Source: Streptomyces lanatus
GTDB taxonomy: Bacteria; Actinomycetota; Actinomycetes; Streptomycetales; Streptomycetaceae
Direction: 5' to 3'
Length of the DNA: 64,000 nucleotides
Assembly: GCF_014655715.1 (NCBI RefSeq)
Contig: NZ_BNBM01000001.1
Coordinates: 684,742 to 748,741, forward strand
Below are positions 44,221 to 52,398 of this stretch, in pieces (the stretch's first letter is position 1; every line of letters starts with the position of its first letter). The notes below the pieces were generated by a model. It made no database searches. It was not told where the DNA came from and was given only the letters and a program-made list of their open reading frames with translations. Made by a program: the position numbers and the translations under genes.

Positions 44221-45009
44221 ATGTTCGGGCTCACCCGTGCCAGAAAGACGGCCGCCGTGGCGGCCACCGTCGCCGCCGCGTCGGCGGCCCTGCTCAGCGC
44301 CCCCACCGCTGAGGCGGCCGACTCCCGCATCGTGGGCGGTTCGACGACCACGACGACCGCGTACCCGTTCATGATGCAGATCACGGACGCCTCGCAGAAT
44401 CAGTTCTGCGGCGGCACCCTGGTCTCCGCCACCAAGGTCGTCACCGCGGCCCACTGCATGGTCGGCGAGTCCAACAGCAGCGTGCGCGTCGTCGGCGGCC
44501 GCACCTACCTCAACGGCACTAACGGCACCGTGGCCCGGGTCAGCGACATCTGGATCCACCCGGACTACCAGGACGTCACCGAGGGCAACGACGTGGCCGT
44601 CCTGACCCTGTCGACCTCGATGCCGTACACCCCGGCGTCGTACGTCGACTCCTCGGACACCGGCGTCTACGCCGCCGGCACCACGGCCCGCATCCTCGGC
44701 TGGGGCACCACCTCCTCGGGCGGCAGCTCCTCCAACCAGCTGCGCACGGCGACCGTGCCGACCGTGTCCAACTCCAGCTGTTCCAGCTCCTACGGTTCGG
44801 ACTTCATCGCGTCCGACATGGTCTGCGCCGGATACACCTCCGGCGGCACCGACACCTGCCAGGGCGACAGCGGCGGTCCCCTGCTCATCGGGGGCGTCCT
44901 GGCAGGGATCACTTCCTGGGGCGAGGGTTGCGCCCAGGCCGGTTACCCGGGCATCTACACCCGGCTGACCACGTTCTCGGACGAGGTGACCGAGCAGGTC
45001 GAGTCCTGA
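44221..45009 (+). CDS. Secreted trypsin-like serine protease
   Basis: A 262-aa S1-family preproprotein. It has a signal peptide (LTRARKTAAVAATVAAASAALLS...AEA), a short propeptide ending before the mature RIVGGS, the catalytic triad in VVTAAHC (His), GNDVAVLTL (Asp) and CQGDSGGPLL (Ser), and three Cys pairs. The specificity-pocket Asp before CQGDSGG (GTDTCQGDSGG) predicts trypsin-like cleavage after Lys/Arg. The start ATG lies after TTGAGGAG. A strong terminator follows at 45033-45075. It is likely expressed during differentiation or in response to protein in the medium (general knowledge of Streptomyces trypsins). Confidence 0.95.
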   Translation: MFGLTRARKTAAVAATVAAASAALLSAPTAEAADSRIVGGSTTTTTAYPFMMQITDASQNQFCGGTLVSATKVVTAAHCMVGESNSSVRVVGGRTYLNGTNGTVARVSDIWIHPDYQDVTEGNDVAVLTLSTSMPYTPASYVDSSDTGVYAAGTTARILGWGTTSSGGSSSNQLRTATVPTVSNSSCSSSYGSDFIASDMVCAGYTSGGTDTCQGDSGGPLLIGGVLAGITSWGEGCAQAGYPGIYTRLTTFSDEVTEQVES

Positions 45010-45032
45010 CCGGTCTCGTCCGGTGAAAGACC

Positions 45033-45075
45033 AGGGGGCGTTGCGGGACTCCACGAGCGGCCCGCAACGCCCCCT
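45033..45075 (+). terminator. Terminator after the trypsin gene
   Basis: AGGGGGCGTTGCGGG pairs perfectly (15 bp) with CCCGCAACGCCCCCT around a 13-nt loop, 24 bp past the stop. Its position also excludes a translation start at 45023 for the following LysE gene. Confidence 0.85.
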
Positions 45076-45133
45076 ATCCATGTCCGTTGTCAGTGGGGGC
45101 TGTTTCAATGGGTGCCGGATGGGGGTGATGGGC

Positions 45134-45781
45134 ATGGTGTCCACGGACCGCTTCTTGGCCTTCGCGGCGATGTCGCTGCTGGTGATCGTGATTCCGGGGC
45201 CGAGCGTCCTGTTCGTGATCGGCCGCGCCCTGGCGCACGGCCGCCGTACCGCGGTGGCGACCGCACTCGGCAATGTCTTCGGCTCGTATCTGCTGGTGGT
45301 CGCCGTCGCGGTCGGCGTCGGCTCGCTGGTCGAGCGGTCCGTGACGGTCTATCTGACCGTGAAACTGGCGGGCGCGGCCTACCTCGTCTATCTGGGCGTG
45401 CAGGCGTTCCGGCACCGCAAGGAACTGAAGGCATCGGCGATACGCGCCCAGGAGCCCGGCCCCGCACGCGGCGACCTCCGTACGGTTCTCGACGGGGTCC
45501 TCGTCGGGGTCACCAACCCCAAGGGCGTGGTGTTCTTCGCCGCCGTACTCCCCCAGTTCGTGGACCACTCCGCGGGCCATGTCCCGCTCCAGATGCTGCT
45601 GTTGGGCCTGGTCCCGATCTCCATCGGCCTGATCACGGACACCCTGTGGGGGCTGACCGCGTCGGCGGCCCGCACCTGGTTCGCCCGCTCCGACCGACGG
45701 CTGTCCCTGATAGGCGGCGCGGGCGGCTGCACCATGATCGGCCTCGGGGTGACGGTGGCGGTGACGGGCCGGGCGGACTGA
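45134..45781 (+). CDS. LysE-family amino-acid exporter
   Basis: About 215 aa with six hydrophobic segments in the LysE/RhtB pattern. It opens with FLAFAAMSLLVIVIPGPSVLFVIGRALAHGRR, in which the conserved PGP motif is followed by the first cytoplasmic loop. VLVGVTNPKGVVFFAAVLPQFV is the second family signature. It exports amino acids or similar metabolites, and the substrate is not predictable. Start ATGs at 45119, 45128 and 45134 are all possible. I chose the last because it places a GGGGGTG run at usual distance. Confidence 0.85.
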   Translation: MVSTDRFLAFAAMSLLVIVIPGPSVLFVIGRALAHGRRTAVATALGNVFGSYLLVVAVAVGVGSLVERSVTVYLTVKLAGAAYLVYLGVQAFRHRKELKASAIRAQEPGPARGDLRTVLDGVLVGVTNPKGVVFFAAVLPQFVDHSAGHVPLQMLLLGLVPISIGLITDTLWGLTASAARTWFARSDRRLSLIGGAGGCTMIGLGVTVAVTGRAD

Positions 45782-45793
45782 GGGGTCCTCGTC

Positions 45794-46897
45794 CTACGGA
45801 AGGACGGTCCCGAACCGGATGTCGTACGACTGCTCCGGGTGCATGACCTGAAGCATCCGCGCCGCTTCCTCGGTCACGTCCTCCCGCTGGGCCTTGCCGA
45901 GGTCGCCGAACGGCTCGATGACGAGGGCGTCGCCGAGGATGCGCCACACTCCGGCGAGGAAGCCGTCGACGAGGAACGGGCAGTAGACGGTGTTCGCCTG
46001 CCAGGTGCGGCCGCGGTTCGCGGGCGGGATGACGCGGGTGCGGTCGGCGTGGGACAGCAGCAGATTGTCGAACTCCGGCAGGAAGCGGGGCGGGGCCGGG
46101 GTGTCCGGGTCGGGGCGCGGCGCGTCCGGGAGATCGAAGAGTTCCACCCCGCTCTCGTCCCGGAAGGTCAGCAGCTGCGGGCGGAGGCGTTCGAAGGCGG
46201 GGCGGGTCCGGGTCAGGCCGGACCAGGTCTGGAAGTCCTTCACCGAGGCCGGCCCGAAGGCGGCCAGGTAGCGCAGGACCGTGGCGTCGGGCGTGGCGGC
46301 GGGCTCGGTGGGACGCCCCAGCCAGTGCTCGACGGTGGTGAGGGAGACCTGGGCGCTACGGCCCCACATCCCACGCGGGGTGACCTGTACGAGGGGCAGC
46401 TTGCAGCGGGCGGCGACGGCCAGGGACTGGGGATCGGCGTCCGGCCACTCGACGCTCAGGGCCTCGCGCAGCTGCTTCATCGTGCGGGGCTCGGCCTCGA
46501 CGAGCTCACGGGAGATGTCGGCGAGCCGGTCCAGGTCAACGCCGACCAGGCCCTTGCGGAAGTAGTTGATCTCACGGTCCCGGGCGGGCTGCACCAGCGG
46601 GCGCAGGGAGAGGCTGTCGTCGGCGGTGTGCAGATGGATCGTCGAGCGCATGGTGACGATGCGTACGGCCGAGCGGTCGGCGAGCAGACCGGACAGCTCC
46701 TCGGGCGTGAAGCCGTCGAGACGGGCGGCGAGCGCGTAGTGCGGCGGCTTGACCTCCTGCGCCTGGAGGCCGACCAGGTGCTCCACGGCCGCCAGGGCGG
46801 ACATCGGCGAGCGGCGCAGCAGGAGTTGCCGGTCGAGGGTGGCGCGGTTGAGGGCGCGGGTGCTGAGGACGGTTTCCGCTGTGGTCCGCTTCGTCAT
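45794..46897 (-). CDS. Winged-helix DNA-binding domain protein (HTH_42/AlkZ-like)
   Basis: A 367-aa protein of the HTH_42 superfamily, which includes the DNA glycosylase AlkZ/YcaQ. It starts TTAETVLSTRALNRATLDRQLLLRR and has LVGLQAQEVKPPHYALAARLDGFTPEELSGLLADR, VRIVTMRSTIHLHTADD, and a later LLSHADRTRVIPP. AlkZ-type enzymes unhook interstrand crosslinks made by natural products, using a QxQ/QxD-type motif, and LQAQE (QAQ) fits such a motif. Function as a glycosylase is plausible but unproven. The start is the ATG at 46897. A longer frame to 46927 is open. Confidence 0.8.
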   Translation of the reverse strand: MTKRTTAETVLSTRALNRATLDRQLLLRRSPMSALAAVEHLVGLQAQEVKPPHYALAARLDGFTPEELSGLLADRSAVRIVTMRSTIHLHTADDSLSLRPLVQPARDREINYFRKGLVGVDLDRLADISRELVEAEPRTMKQLREALSVEWPDADPQSLAVAARCKLPLVQVTPRGMWGRSAQVSLTTVEHWLGRPTEPAATPDATVLRYLAAFGPASVKDFQTWSGLTRTRPAFERLRPQLLTFRDESGVELFDLPDAPRPDPDTPAPPRFLPEFDNLLLSHADRTRVIPPANRGRTWQANTVYCPFLVDGFLAGVWRILGDALVIEPFGDLGKAQREDVTEEAARMLQVMHPEQSYDIRFGTVLP

Positions 46898-47058
46898 GCT
46901 GAGCACGCTAGCGAGGCTTGCGGACACCTTCTGTCCGCAACTCTCACGGAATCCAGGATCACCTCATCCCGCCTCGCCCCGCCCACGTCATTCGCCCCGT
47001 ATATCCTGCTCGGTGATCACGCACCTGCACCCGTCGCCCTGATCGGGAGGGAGCCGCA

Positions 47059-48216
47059 ATGTCCGAGCGACGCCCCCGACCCGCCTCGAAGAACCCCATG
47101 AAGTCCGTGTGGCGCCGCGGCCTGACGGCACCACCGGCGGAGCCCCCCGCGACCACGCCCCCGGCGCCCGCCACCGCTCCGGATCCGTCGGAGGTGGTGA
47201 GCGTCGTACAGTCGGCGCTGTACCGGGACGGCGTACGCGTCTCCACCCCCGTCACCCTCGCCGAGACCTTCCGCGAACTGCGTGAACAGCCGTCCGGCAT
47301 GGCCTGGATCGGCCTGGCCCGCCCCACCGAGGCGGAGCTGCTCTCCCTGGCCGCGGAGTTCGATCTGCATCCGCTCTCGGTCGAGGACGCGATGGAGGCA
47401 CACCAGCGGCCGAAGCTGGAGCGCTACGGCGACACGCTCTTCGTGGTGCTGCGCGCGGCCCGGTATCTCGACGCGCCCGAAGAGGTCGACTTCGGCGAGC
47501 TGCATGTCTTCGTCGGCCCCGACTTCGTGATCACCGTCCGCCATGGCGCGGCCCCCGACCTCTCCGCGGTGCGCCGCCGTATGGAGGAGACACCGGAGCT
47601 CCTCAAGCTCGGCCCCGAGGCGGTGCTCTACGCGATACTGGACGCGGTGGTCGACGGCTACGAGCCGGTCGTGACGGGCGTCCAGATCGACATCGACGAG
47701 ATCGAGACCGAGGTCTTCCGCGGCGACCCCGAGGTCTCCCGCCGTATCTACGAACTCTCCCGCGAAACGGTCGAGTTCCAGCGCGCCACCCGCCCCCTCG
47801 TCGGCATGCTGCACGGCCTGATGGCGGGCTTCTCCAAATACGGCACGGACGAGGAACTCCAGCGCTACCTGCGCGACGTGGCCGACCACGTCACCCACAC
47901 CAGCGAACGCGTCGACAGCTTCCGGCAGGCCCTCACCGAGATCCTCACGGTCAACGCGACCCTGGTCACCCAGCAACAGAACGCGGAGATGCGGGCGTTG
48001 GCGGAGGCGGGGTTCGAACAGAACGAGGAGATCAAACGGATCTCGTCCTGGGCGGCGATTCTGTTCGCTCCGACGCTGGTCGGGACGATCTACGGGATGA
48101 ACTTCGACGACATGCCGGAGCTGCACTGGTCCTTCGGCTACCCCTTCGCCATCGCCCTGATGGCCGTCGTATGCACCAGTCTGTACATCATCTTCAAGCG
48201 CAAGGACTGGCTCTGA
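47059..48216 (+). CDS. corA: CorA-family magnesium/cobalt transporter
   Basis: A 385-aa protein with a large N-terminal cytoplasmic domain and a long helical segment. Two C-terminal membrane helices are separated by the signature GMN loop (TIYGMNFDDMPELHW), followed by a basic tail (KRKDWL). It conducts Mg2+ (or Co2+) into the cell as a pentamer. The Pro-rich N-terminal extension (PPAEPPATTPPAPATAPDPSE) is typical of actinobacterial members. A GGAGG-like site (GAGGGAG) precedes the ATG. It is monocistronic by context. Confidence 0.95.
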   Translation: MSERRPRPASKNPMKSVWRRGLTAPPAEPPATTPPAPATAPDPSEVVSVVQSALYRDGVRVSTPVTLAETFRELREQPSGMAWIGLARPTEAELLSLAAEFDLHPLSVEDAMEAHQRPKLERYGDTLFVVLRAARYLDAPEEVDFGELHVFVGPDFVITVRHGAAPDLSAVRRRMEETPELLKLGPEAVLYAILDAVVDGYEPVVTGVQIDIDEIETEVFRGDPEVSRRIYELSRETVEFQRATRPLVGMLHGLMAGFSKYGTDEELQRYLRDVADHVTHTSERVDSFRQALTEILTVNATLVTQQQNAEMRALAEAGFEQNEEIKRISSWAAILFAPTLVGTIYGMNFDDMPELHWSFGYPFAIALMAVVCTSLYIIFKRKDWL

Positions 48217-48261
48217 GCAGTCGCCGCAGGCCGTGATCCTCGCCGCGATCGAGGACCGACT

Positions 48262-48738
48262 TCACGCCCCGAGTGCCGCGCGGACGGCCTTGGCCCGCTC
48301 CTCGGTGAAGACCCCGCTCTCGAGGAGCGGCAGGACGGACAGCACGCGACCTGACGACCCCCAACTGCCCTCGTCGATCACCCTGAAATTGACCCACCAG
48401 GCCGGCGACGGCTTCTCCAGCCCACAGGCCGTCGCGAGCGCGGCCAGCACCCGCTCGATCACCGCGGCCCGCACGTCCCGCTGCCACGCGGCGTCCATGA
48501 CCGCGACGTCGATCACCATGACGTCGAGGTCATGAGCGGCGTCGGCCAACAGCCGCCCGCCGATGGCCATCATGTCCCGCTCCCGCTCGACGAAGTGCAC
48601 CTGGAACCCGGCCCTGGCGGCCGGAGCATGCTGCCCGACCTCGGGCACCAGCACCGCGTCGGTCAGCGTCTCGGCCAACTCTCTGCGCTGCTCAAGATCC
48701 AGGCGCCCGTTTGGGGCGTTCACGGTGATGATCGTCAT
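48262..48738 (-). CDS. Tautomerase-like protein lacking Pro-1
   Basis: A 158-aa protein built like two fused 4-oxalocrotonate tautomerase units. It starts TIITVNAPNGRLDLEQRRELAETLTDAV and continues with FQVHFVERERDMMAIGGRLL. Tautomerases need an N-terminal Pro as catalytic base right after Met. Here the second residue is Thr, so the usual mechanism cannot operate unless another start is used, and none is seen. It lies convergent with corA. The function is unknown. Confidence 0.75.
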   Translation of the reverse strand: MTIITVNAPNGRLDLEQRRELAETLTDAVLVPEVGQHAPAARAGFQVHFVERERDMMAIGGRLLADAAHDLDVMVIDVAVMDAAWQRDVRAAVIERVLAALATACGLEKPSPAWWVNFRVIDEGSWGSSGRVLSVLPLLESGVFTEERAKAVRAALGA

Positions 48739-48819
48739 GACAGCCTCCTATGACAGTCGTTATAGAGCGGCAGGCTACACGACTGAAGGTGAGGGGTGGA
48801 TCACCAGGGCATCTCGTCG

Positions 48820-49698
48820 TTACGGCGTGGAGAACAGGCCGGGTCCCGAAGGCGCGGCGCCGTCGGCGCGGACGCCGCCCGTGACCCGCAGGAACTCCAG
48901 CTTCTCCGCGTCGGCGGAACCCGCGGCCACCGTGTAGACGACGAGTCGGATGTCGCAGCCCGGGACGGTGAGCACATCGCAGTCGCAGATCACCTCACCC
49001 ACCTGGGGGTGTACGACGGTCTTGCGGGCCGAGACGTGCGGTCCGACCGTGCCCTCGTCCCACAGCCGGGCGAACTCCCCGCCGGTGGAACGCAGTTCCT
49101 CGACGAGGTCGCTCAGGCCGCGGTCGCGGGGGTAGTTGACGAGAGCTGTGCGCAGGTCGGCGACGAGGGCGATTTTCAGGGCGTCGTCGTCCTGGAGCAC
49201 GGGCCAGGAAGCGAGCCGGCTGGGCCCTGTGGCGAAGACCGCTCGTGCCAGGTTGCGCTCGTCGTGTGTGCGTGCGCTGGGGTCGCCGATCAGTACGGCC
49301 CAGGCGGGGGTCCAGGTCAGCAGGGTCCAGTCGGCGCTGAACACCCCCACGGGGAATCCCCCGAGACGGGCCAGCATCCGTTGGACCCCGGCCGGAACAT
49401 GCGTGGAGACCGTTCCCTCCTGGGGTGGGAGGAGGCCGGCCAGCCGGTAGGCGTGATCGCGCTCCAGGGGCTGCAGTTGCAGTGCCCTGGTCAGGCTCGC
49501 GACGACCTGCGCCGATGGGCTCGTGGCGCGGCCCTGCTCCAGGCGGACCACGTAGTCGACCGACAGCCCGGCGAGTTCGGCCAGCTCCTCGCGTCGCAGC
49601 CCCACCGCGCGCCGTCCGGGCCGTGAGGTCAGTCCGACGTCGGCGGGGGAAAGACGGTCGCGCCAGCGGTGCAGTGCCGTGCCCAGAGTCTCGTCCAC
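48820..49698 (-). CDS. XRE-family regulator with MLTR ligand-binding domain (pair 1)
   Basis: A 292-aa protein. The N-terminal XRE HTH (GLRREELAELAGLSVDYVVRLEQGRATSPSAQVVASLTRALQL) is followed by the MmyB-like MLTR ligand-binding domain (LGGFPVGVFSADWTLLTWTPAWAVLIGDPS...HPQVGEVICDCDVLTVPGCDIRLVVYTVAAGSADAEKLEFL). It is divergent from an SDR gene with a 102-bp intergenic region carrying a 19-nt element that recurs in the second XRE/SDR pair. It probably represses the SDR gene until a ligand is bound, which is the common arrangement in Streptomyces. Confidence 0.92.
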   Translation of the reverse strand: MDETLGTALHRWRDRLSPADVGLTSRPGRRAVGLRREELAELAGLSVDYVVRLEQGRATSPSAQVVASLTRALQLQPLERDHAYRLAGLLPPQEGTVSTHVPAGVQRMLARLGGFPVGVFSADWTLLTWTPAWAVLIGDPSARTHDERNLARAVFATGPSRLASWPVLQDDDALKIALVADLRTALVNYPRDRGLSDLVEELRSTGGEFARLWDEGTVGPHVSARKTVVHPQVGEVICDCDVLTVPGCDIRLVVYTVAAGSADAEKLEFLRVTGGVRADGAAPSGPGLFSTP

Positions 49699-49728
49699 CA
49701 GGCCATTGTGTCCGCCGGGCGGGCGTTG

Positions 49729-49747
49729 TGCCTGGTACTGGCAGTCC
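49729..49747 (+). promoter_or_regulatory. 19-nt element shared by the two XRE/SDR pairs (copy 1)
   Basis: The sequence TGCCTGGTACTGGCAGTCC lies between the XRE gene and the SDR gene. It contains an imperfect inverted repeat (TGCC...GGCA). An identical copy on the opposite strand (55030-55048) has the same orientation relative to the second SDR gene. Confidence 0.8.
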
Positions 49748-49800
49748 TACCGTCGCAGGGGGCACTGGTTGTCCTCTCGCCACCGGCCGAGGCTGGACGC

Positions 49801-50496
49801 ATGACCACAACATTCATCACAGGAGCCAACAAGTCCCTCGGCTACGAGACCGCCCGCCGGTTGATCGAGGCCGGCCACACCGTCCTGATCGGCGCGCGTG
49901 ATCCGGAGCGCGGACAGGCCGCCGCCGACGCCCTCGGCGCTCGTTTCGTGCAGATCGACGTGACCGACGACGCGTCGGTCGCCGCGGCCGCCGCCGACAT
50001 CACGGCGAGCGAGGGCGGCATCGACGTCCTGATCAACAACGCGGGTGTCTTCGGGCCGCACCTTCCCGCCGAGCAGCTCACGGCCGCCGACGCGTCCGCC
50101 GTGTTCGAGGTCAACGTCGTGGGGATCGTCCGGGTGACGCGCGCGTTCCTGCCCCTGCTGCGCAAGTCCGCGCACCCGGTGATCGTCAATGTGTCCAGCG
50201 GCATGGGGTCGTTCGCGGCCACCCATGACGCCGGGCGTATCGAGTCGGTCAACCTCGCGCCGCTCTACACGGCATCCAAGGCTGCCGTGTCCATGCTGAC
50301 CACGCAGTACGCGAAGTCCTGGCCGGATGTGAAGGTGAACGCGGCCGACCCCGGCTACACCGCGACCGACTTCAACGGGCACAGCGGCCCGCAGACGGTG
50401 ACCGAGGGCACCGACGCGATCGTCGAACTCGCCACCATCGGGACGGACGGACCGACCGGAACCTTCCGAGACCGCCACGGGGTCATGGCCTGGTGA
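49801..50496 (+). CDS. SDR family oxidoreductase (pair 1)
   Basis: A 231-aa short-chain dehydrogenase. The cofactor motif is [15 protein letters not shown], with the usual GxxxGxG in the variant [19 protein letters not shown] and the catalytic pair in [11 protein letters not shown] are present, plus a C-terminal extension [12 protein letters not shown]. The GANKxLG pattern is typical of SDRs encoded opposite XRE-MLTR regulators. The substrate is unknown, and a xenobiotic or quinone-like carbonyl is possible. It is 64% or so similar in layout to the SDR at 54270-54977 by eye, with the same start MTTT(F/L)ITGANK. Confidence 0.92.
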   Translation: MTTTFITGANKSLGYETARRLIEAGHTVLIGARDPERGQAAADALGARFVQIDVTDDASVAAAAADITASEGGIDVLINNAGVFGPHLPAEQLTAADASAVFEVNVVGIVRVTRAFLPLLRKSAHPVIVNVSSGMGSFAATHDAGRIESVNLAPLYTASKAAVSMLTTQYAKSWPDVKVNAADPGYTATDFNGHSGPQTVTEGTDAIVELATIGTDGPTGTFRDRHGVMAW

Positions 50497-50590
50497 TCCA
50501 CCTCTGAATTCGGGGCGTGCCCGGCGCGGGCGAGGCCGTCACTGGAACATCGGTTCCAGGTGTGACCTGCCGGGCGTCCGCCCAACGACG

Positions 50591-51331
50591 GTGACGATCA
50601 TCGGCGCGGGGCTCGGAGGACTGACACTCGCCCGTGTCCTCCACGTCCACGGCATTCCGGCGACGATCTACGAAGTGGAAACGTCGCCGACTGCCGCGGC
50701 GGCCCGCTCGACAAGGACGGAGAGGTCCTGCTGGACGAGCCCGACGACGGTACCGGCGGGCGACCGGAGGTGCCCCGCGATGCATCGGGATGCGACGCGC
50801 TCGGCATGCTGCACAACGCGCGCCACCCCCTGTTGGCCGAGCGCGCGTGGCTCCAACCACCAGCCTGACGTACGGCTTCCGCCTCTGCGCGGCGGACGGC
50901 GGCGTCACCTACGCACAGGGCACCCGTACCGTGCCGCGGCGGCCCTGCGCGAGTACGACTCCACCACCTGGGCCGAGCGGGAACAGCAGCGGATTCGCAA
51001 CTGGGTGGCCTTCCTGTACGCCGAACCCCTGGCGCCCGTTCTACTGGGAGGCCTGACCGGCGACGCGGAGGTCGCCGCGGCCAACACACGACAACTGCAC
51101 ACGCTCATCGAACTGGGCGCCCGCAACATGGCCCACGCCCAGCACGCCGGCGAACTCCCGGCCGACCGCCATCCCGAGTTCCTGGCCGCGGCCACGCTCG
51201 GCGGCACTCACGCCGTGATCTCCACAGCCCTCACCCGCACCCCGCGCCCGCCGTCCGAGGACCTCGTCGCCCAGCTGTGGGCCTTCGTCTCCGGTGCCGT
51301 GGGACTGATCCCACCACCGTCCTCCTCCTGA
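50591..51331 (+). pseudogene. Mosaic of gene fragments: flavin monooxygenase N-terminus and TetR C-terminus
   Basis: The open frame begins [30 protein letters not shown], the FAD-binding start of a TetX-like monooxygenase. Then it loses homology. A nearby different frame resumes [21 protein letters not shown], which fits the same monooxygenase family after a deletion and frameshift. From about 50940 the frame encodes [20 protein letters not shown]...[20 protein letters not shown], which resembles the C-terminal domain of a TetR regulator with no HTH. No single functional protein can be reconstructed. Confidence 0.7.
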
Positions 51332-51346
51332 GGGGAGCACAACACC

Positions 51347-52234
51347 GTGTCTCACAAGCCCGCCCCTGCCTCCGGCAACAACCGCGTGGACACCATCGAC
51401 TCGCTCGACGGCCTCCACGCCGACCTGGCTCGACGGCACCGGGCCACACAAAGCAGCGGAACCGCAGTCCCCGACACTGTGGTCGCCGCCGATCTCGCCG
51501 CCCTTGAGCGCGACGGATACGTCATCCTGGACAACCTCCTCACCGAAACCGAGTGCGAGGAAATCCGGGCAGCCGTGGCGCCCCTGCTGGACAACACCGG
51601 GCGCAACACCTTCGAGGGCCGCCTGACGCAGCGCGTCTACAGCGTCCTCAACAAGACCCGAGCCTGTGACCGCATGGTCGACCACCCGAGAGTGCTGGCC
51701 CTGCTGGACCGGCTGCTCCTGCCCAACTACCTGCTCTCCCAACTCCAGGTCATCAACATCCTTCCCGGCGAGGACGCCCAACTGCTGCACCACGACGACG
51801 GCATGTACCCCGTGCCCCGCCCCCGACCGCCGCTCAGCGCCGCCACGGTGTGGTCCATCGACGCCTTCACCCAGGAAAACGGCGCCACCGTGGTCCTGCC
51901 GGACAGTCACCACTGGGGCGACGGCCGCCAACCGGCCGACGGCGACACCCGGGTGAAGGCCGTCATGCCGCCCGGCTCATGCGTCTTCTTCGTCGGCACG
52001 TTGTGGCACAGGGGCGGCGCCAACGCATCCGACCAGGCCCGCCTGGCGGTTACGGCCCAGTACTGCGAGCCATGGCTGCGGCCGCAGGAGGCGTTCACTC
52101 TCTCCACCACCCGCGACACCGTCCGAGTGGTGTCCGAGGACATCCGCCGGATGCTCGGCTACAGCATCCATCCGCCCTTCATCGGGATGGTCGAGGGCAT
52201 GCACCCCAAGCGCCTGCTCGACACCCCGTCCTGA
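51347..52234 (+). CDS. Phytanoyl-CoA dioxygenase (PhyH) family protein
   Basis: A 295-aa Fe(II)/2-oxoglutarate-dependent oxygenase. The start LERDGYVILDNLLTETECEEIRAAV is the PhyH signature. Iron ligands are the HHD of LLHHDDGMYPVPRPRPP and a distal His in GTLWHRGGANASD. The 2-oxoglutarate Arg is probably in QARLAVTAQY. Such enzymes hydroxylate specialised metabolites or small acids in Streptomyces. It immediately follows the mosaic pseudogene, and no biosynthetic cluster is evident around it. Confidence 0.88.
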   Translation: MSHKPAPASGNNRVDTIDSLDGLHADLARRHRATQSSGTAVPDTVVAADLAALERDGYVILDNLLTETECEEIRAAVAPLLDNTGRNTFEGRLTQRVYSVLNKTRACDRMVDHPRVLALLDRLLLPNYLLSQLQVINILPGEDAQLLHHDDGMYPVPRPRPPLSAATVWSIDAFTQENGATVVLPDSHHWGDGRQPADGDTRVKAVMPPGSCVFFVGTLWHRGGANASDQARLAVTAQYCEPWLRPQEAFTLSTTRDTVRVVSEDIRRMLGYSIHPPFIGMVEGMHPKRLLDTPS

Positions 52235-52398
52235 GCGCGCGTCAGCAGACGATTCCCGCCGGAACGCTCGCGCCCCTCTCTATCGCCTGAGGTCAACGCT
52301 CTCCCTCGGCTGGGGGGGGTACGGGTGGTGGTCAGGGGCTTGGTGGTGGCCGTGCCCTTCCGCGACGGTGCCCCGTGCCCCGTTGCAGTGGGTTCCGG

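Noticed and set aside
45023-45133. Upstream start for the LysE exporter at 45023
   Set aside because: The extension would run through the 15-bp trypsin terminator (45033-45075) and has no ribosome site.
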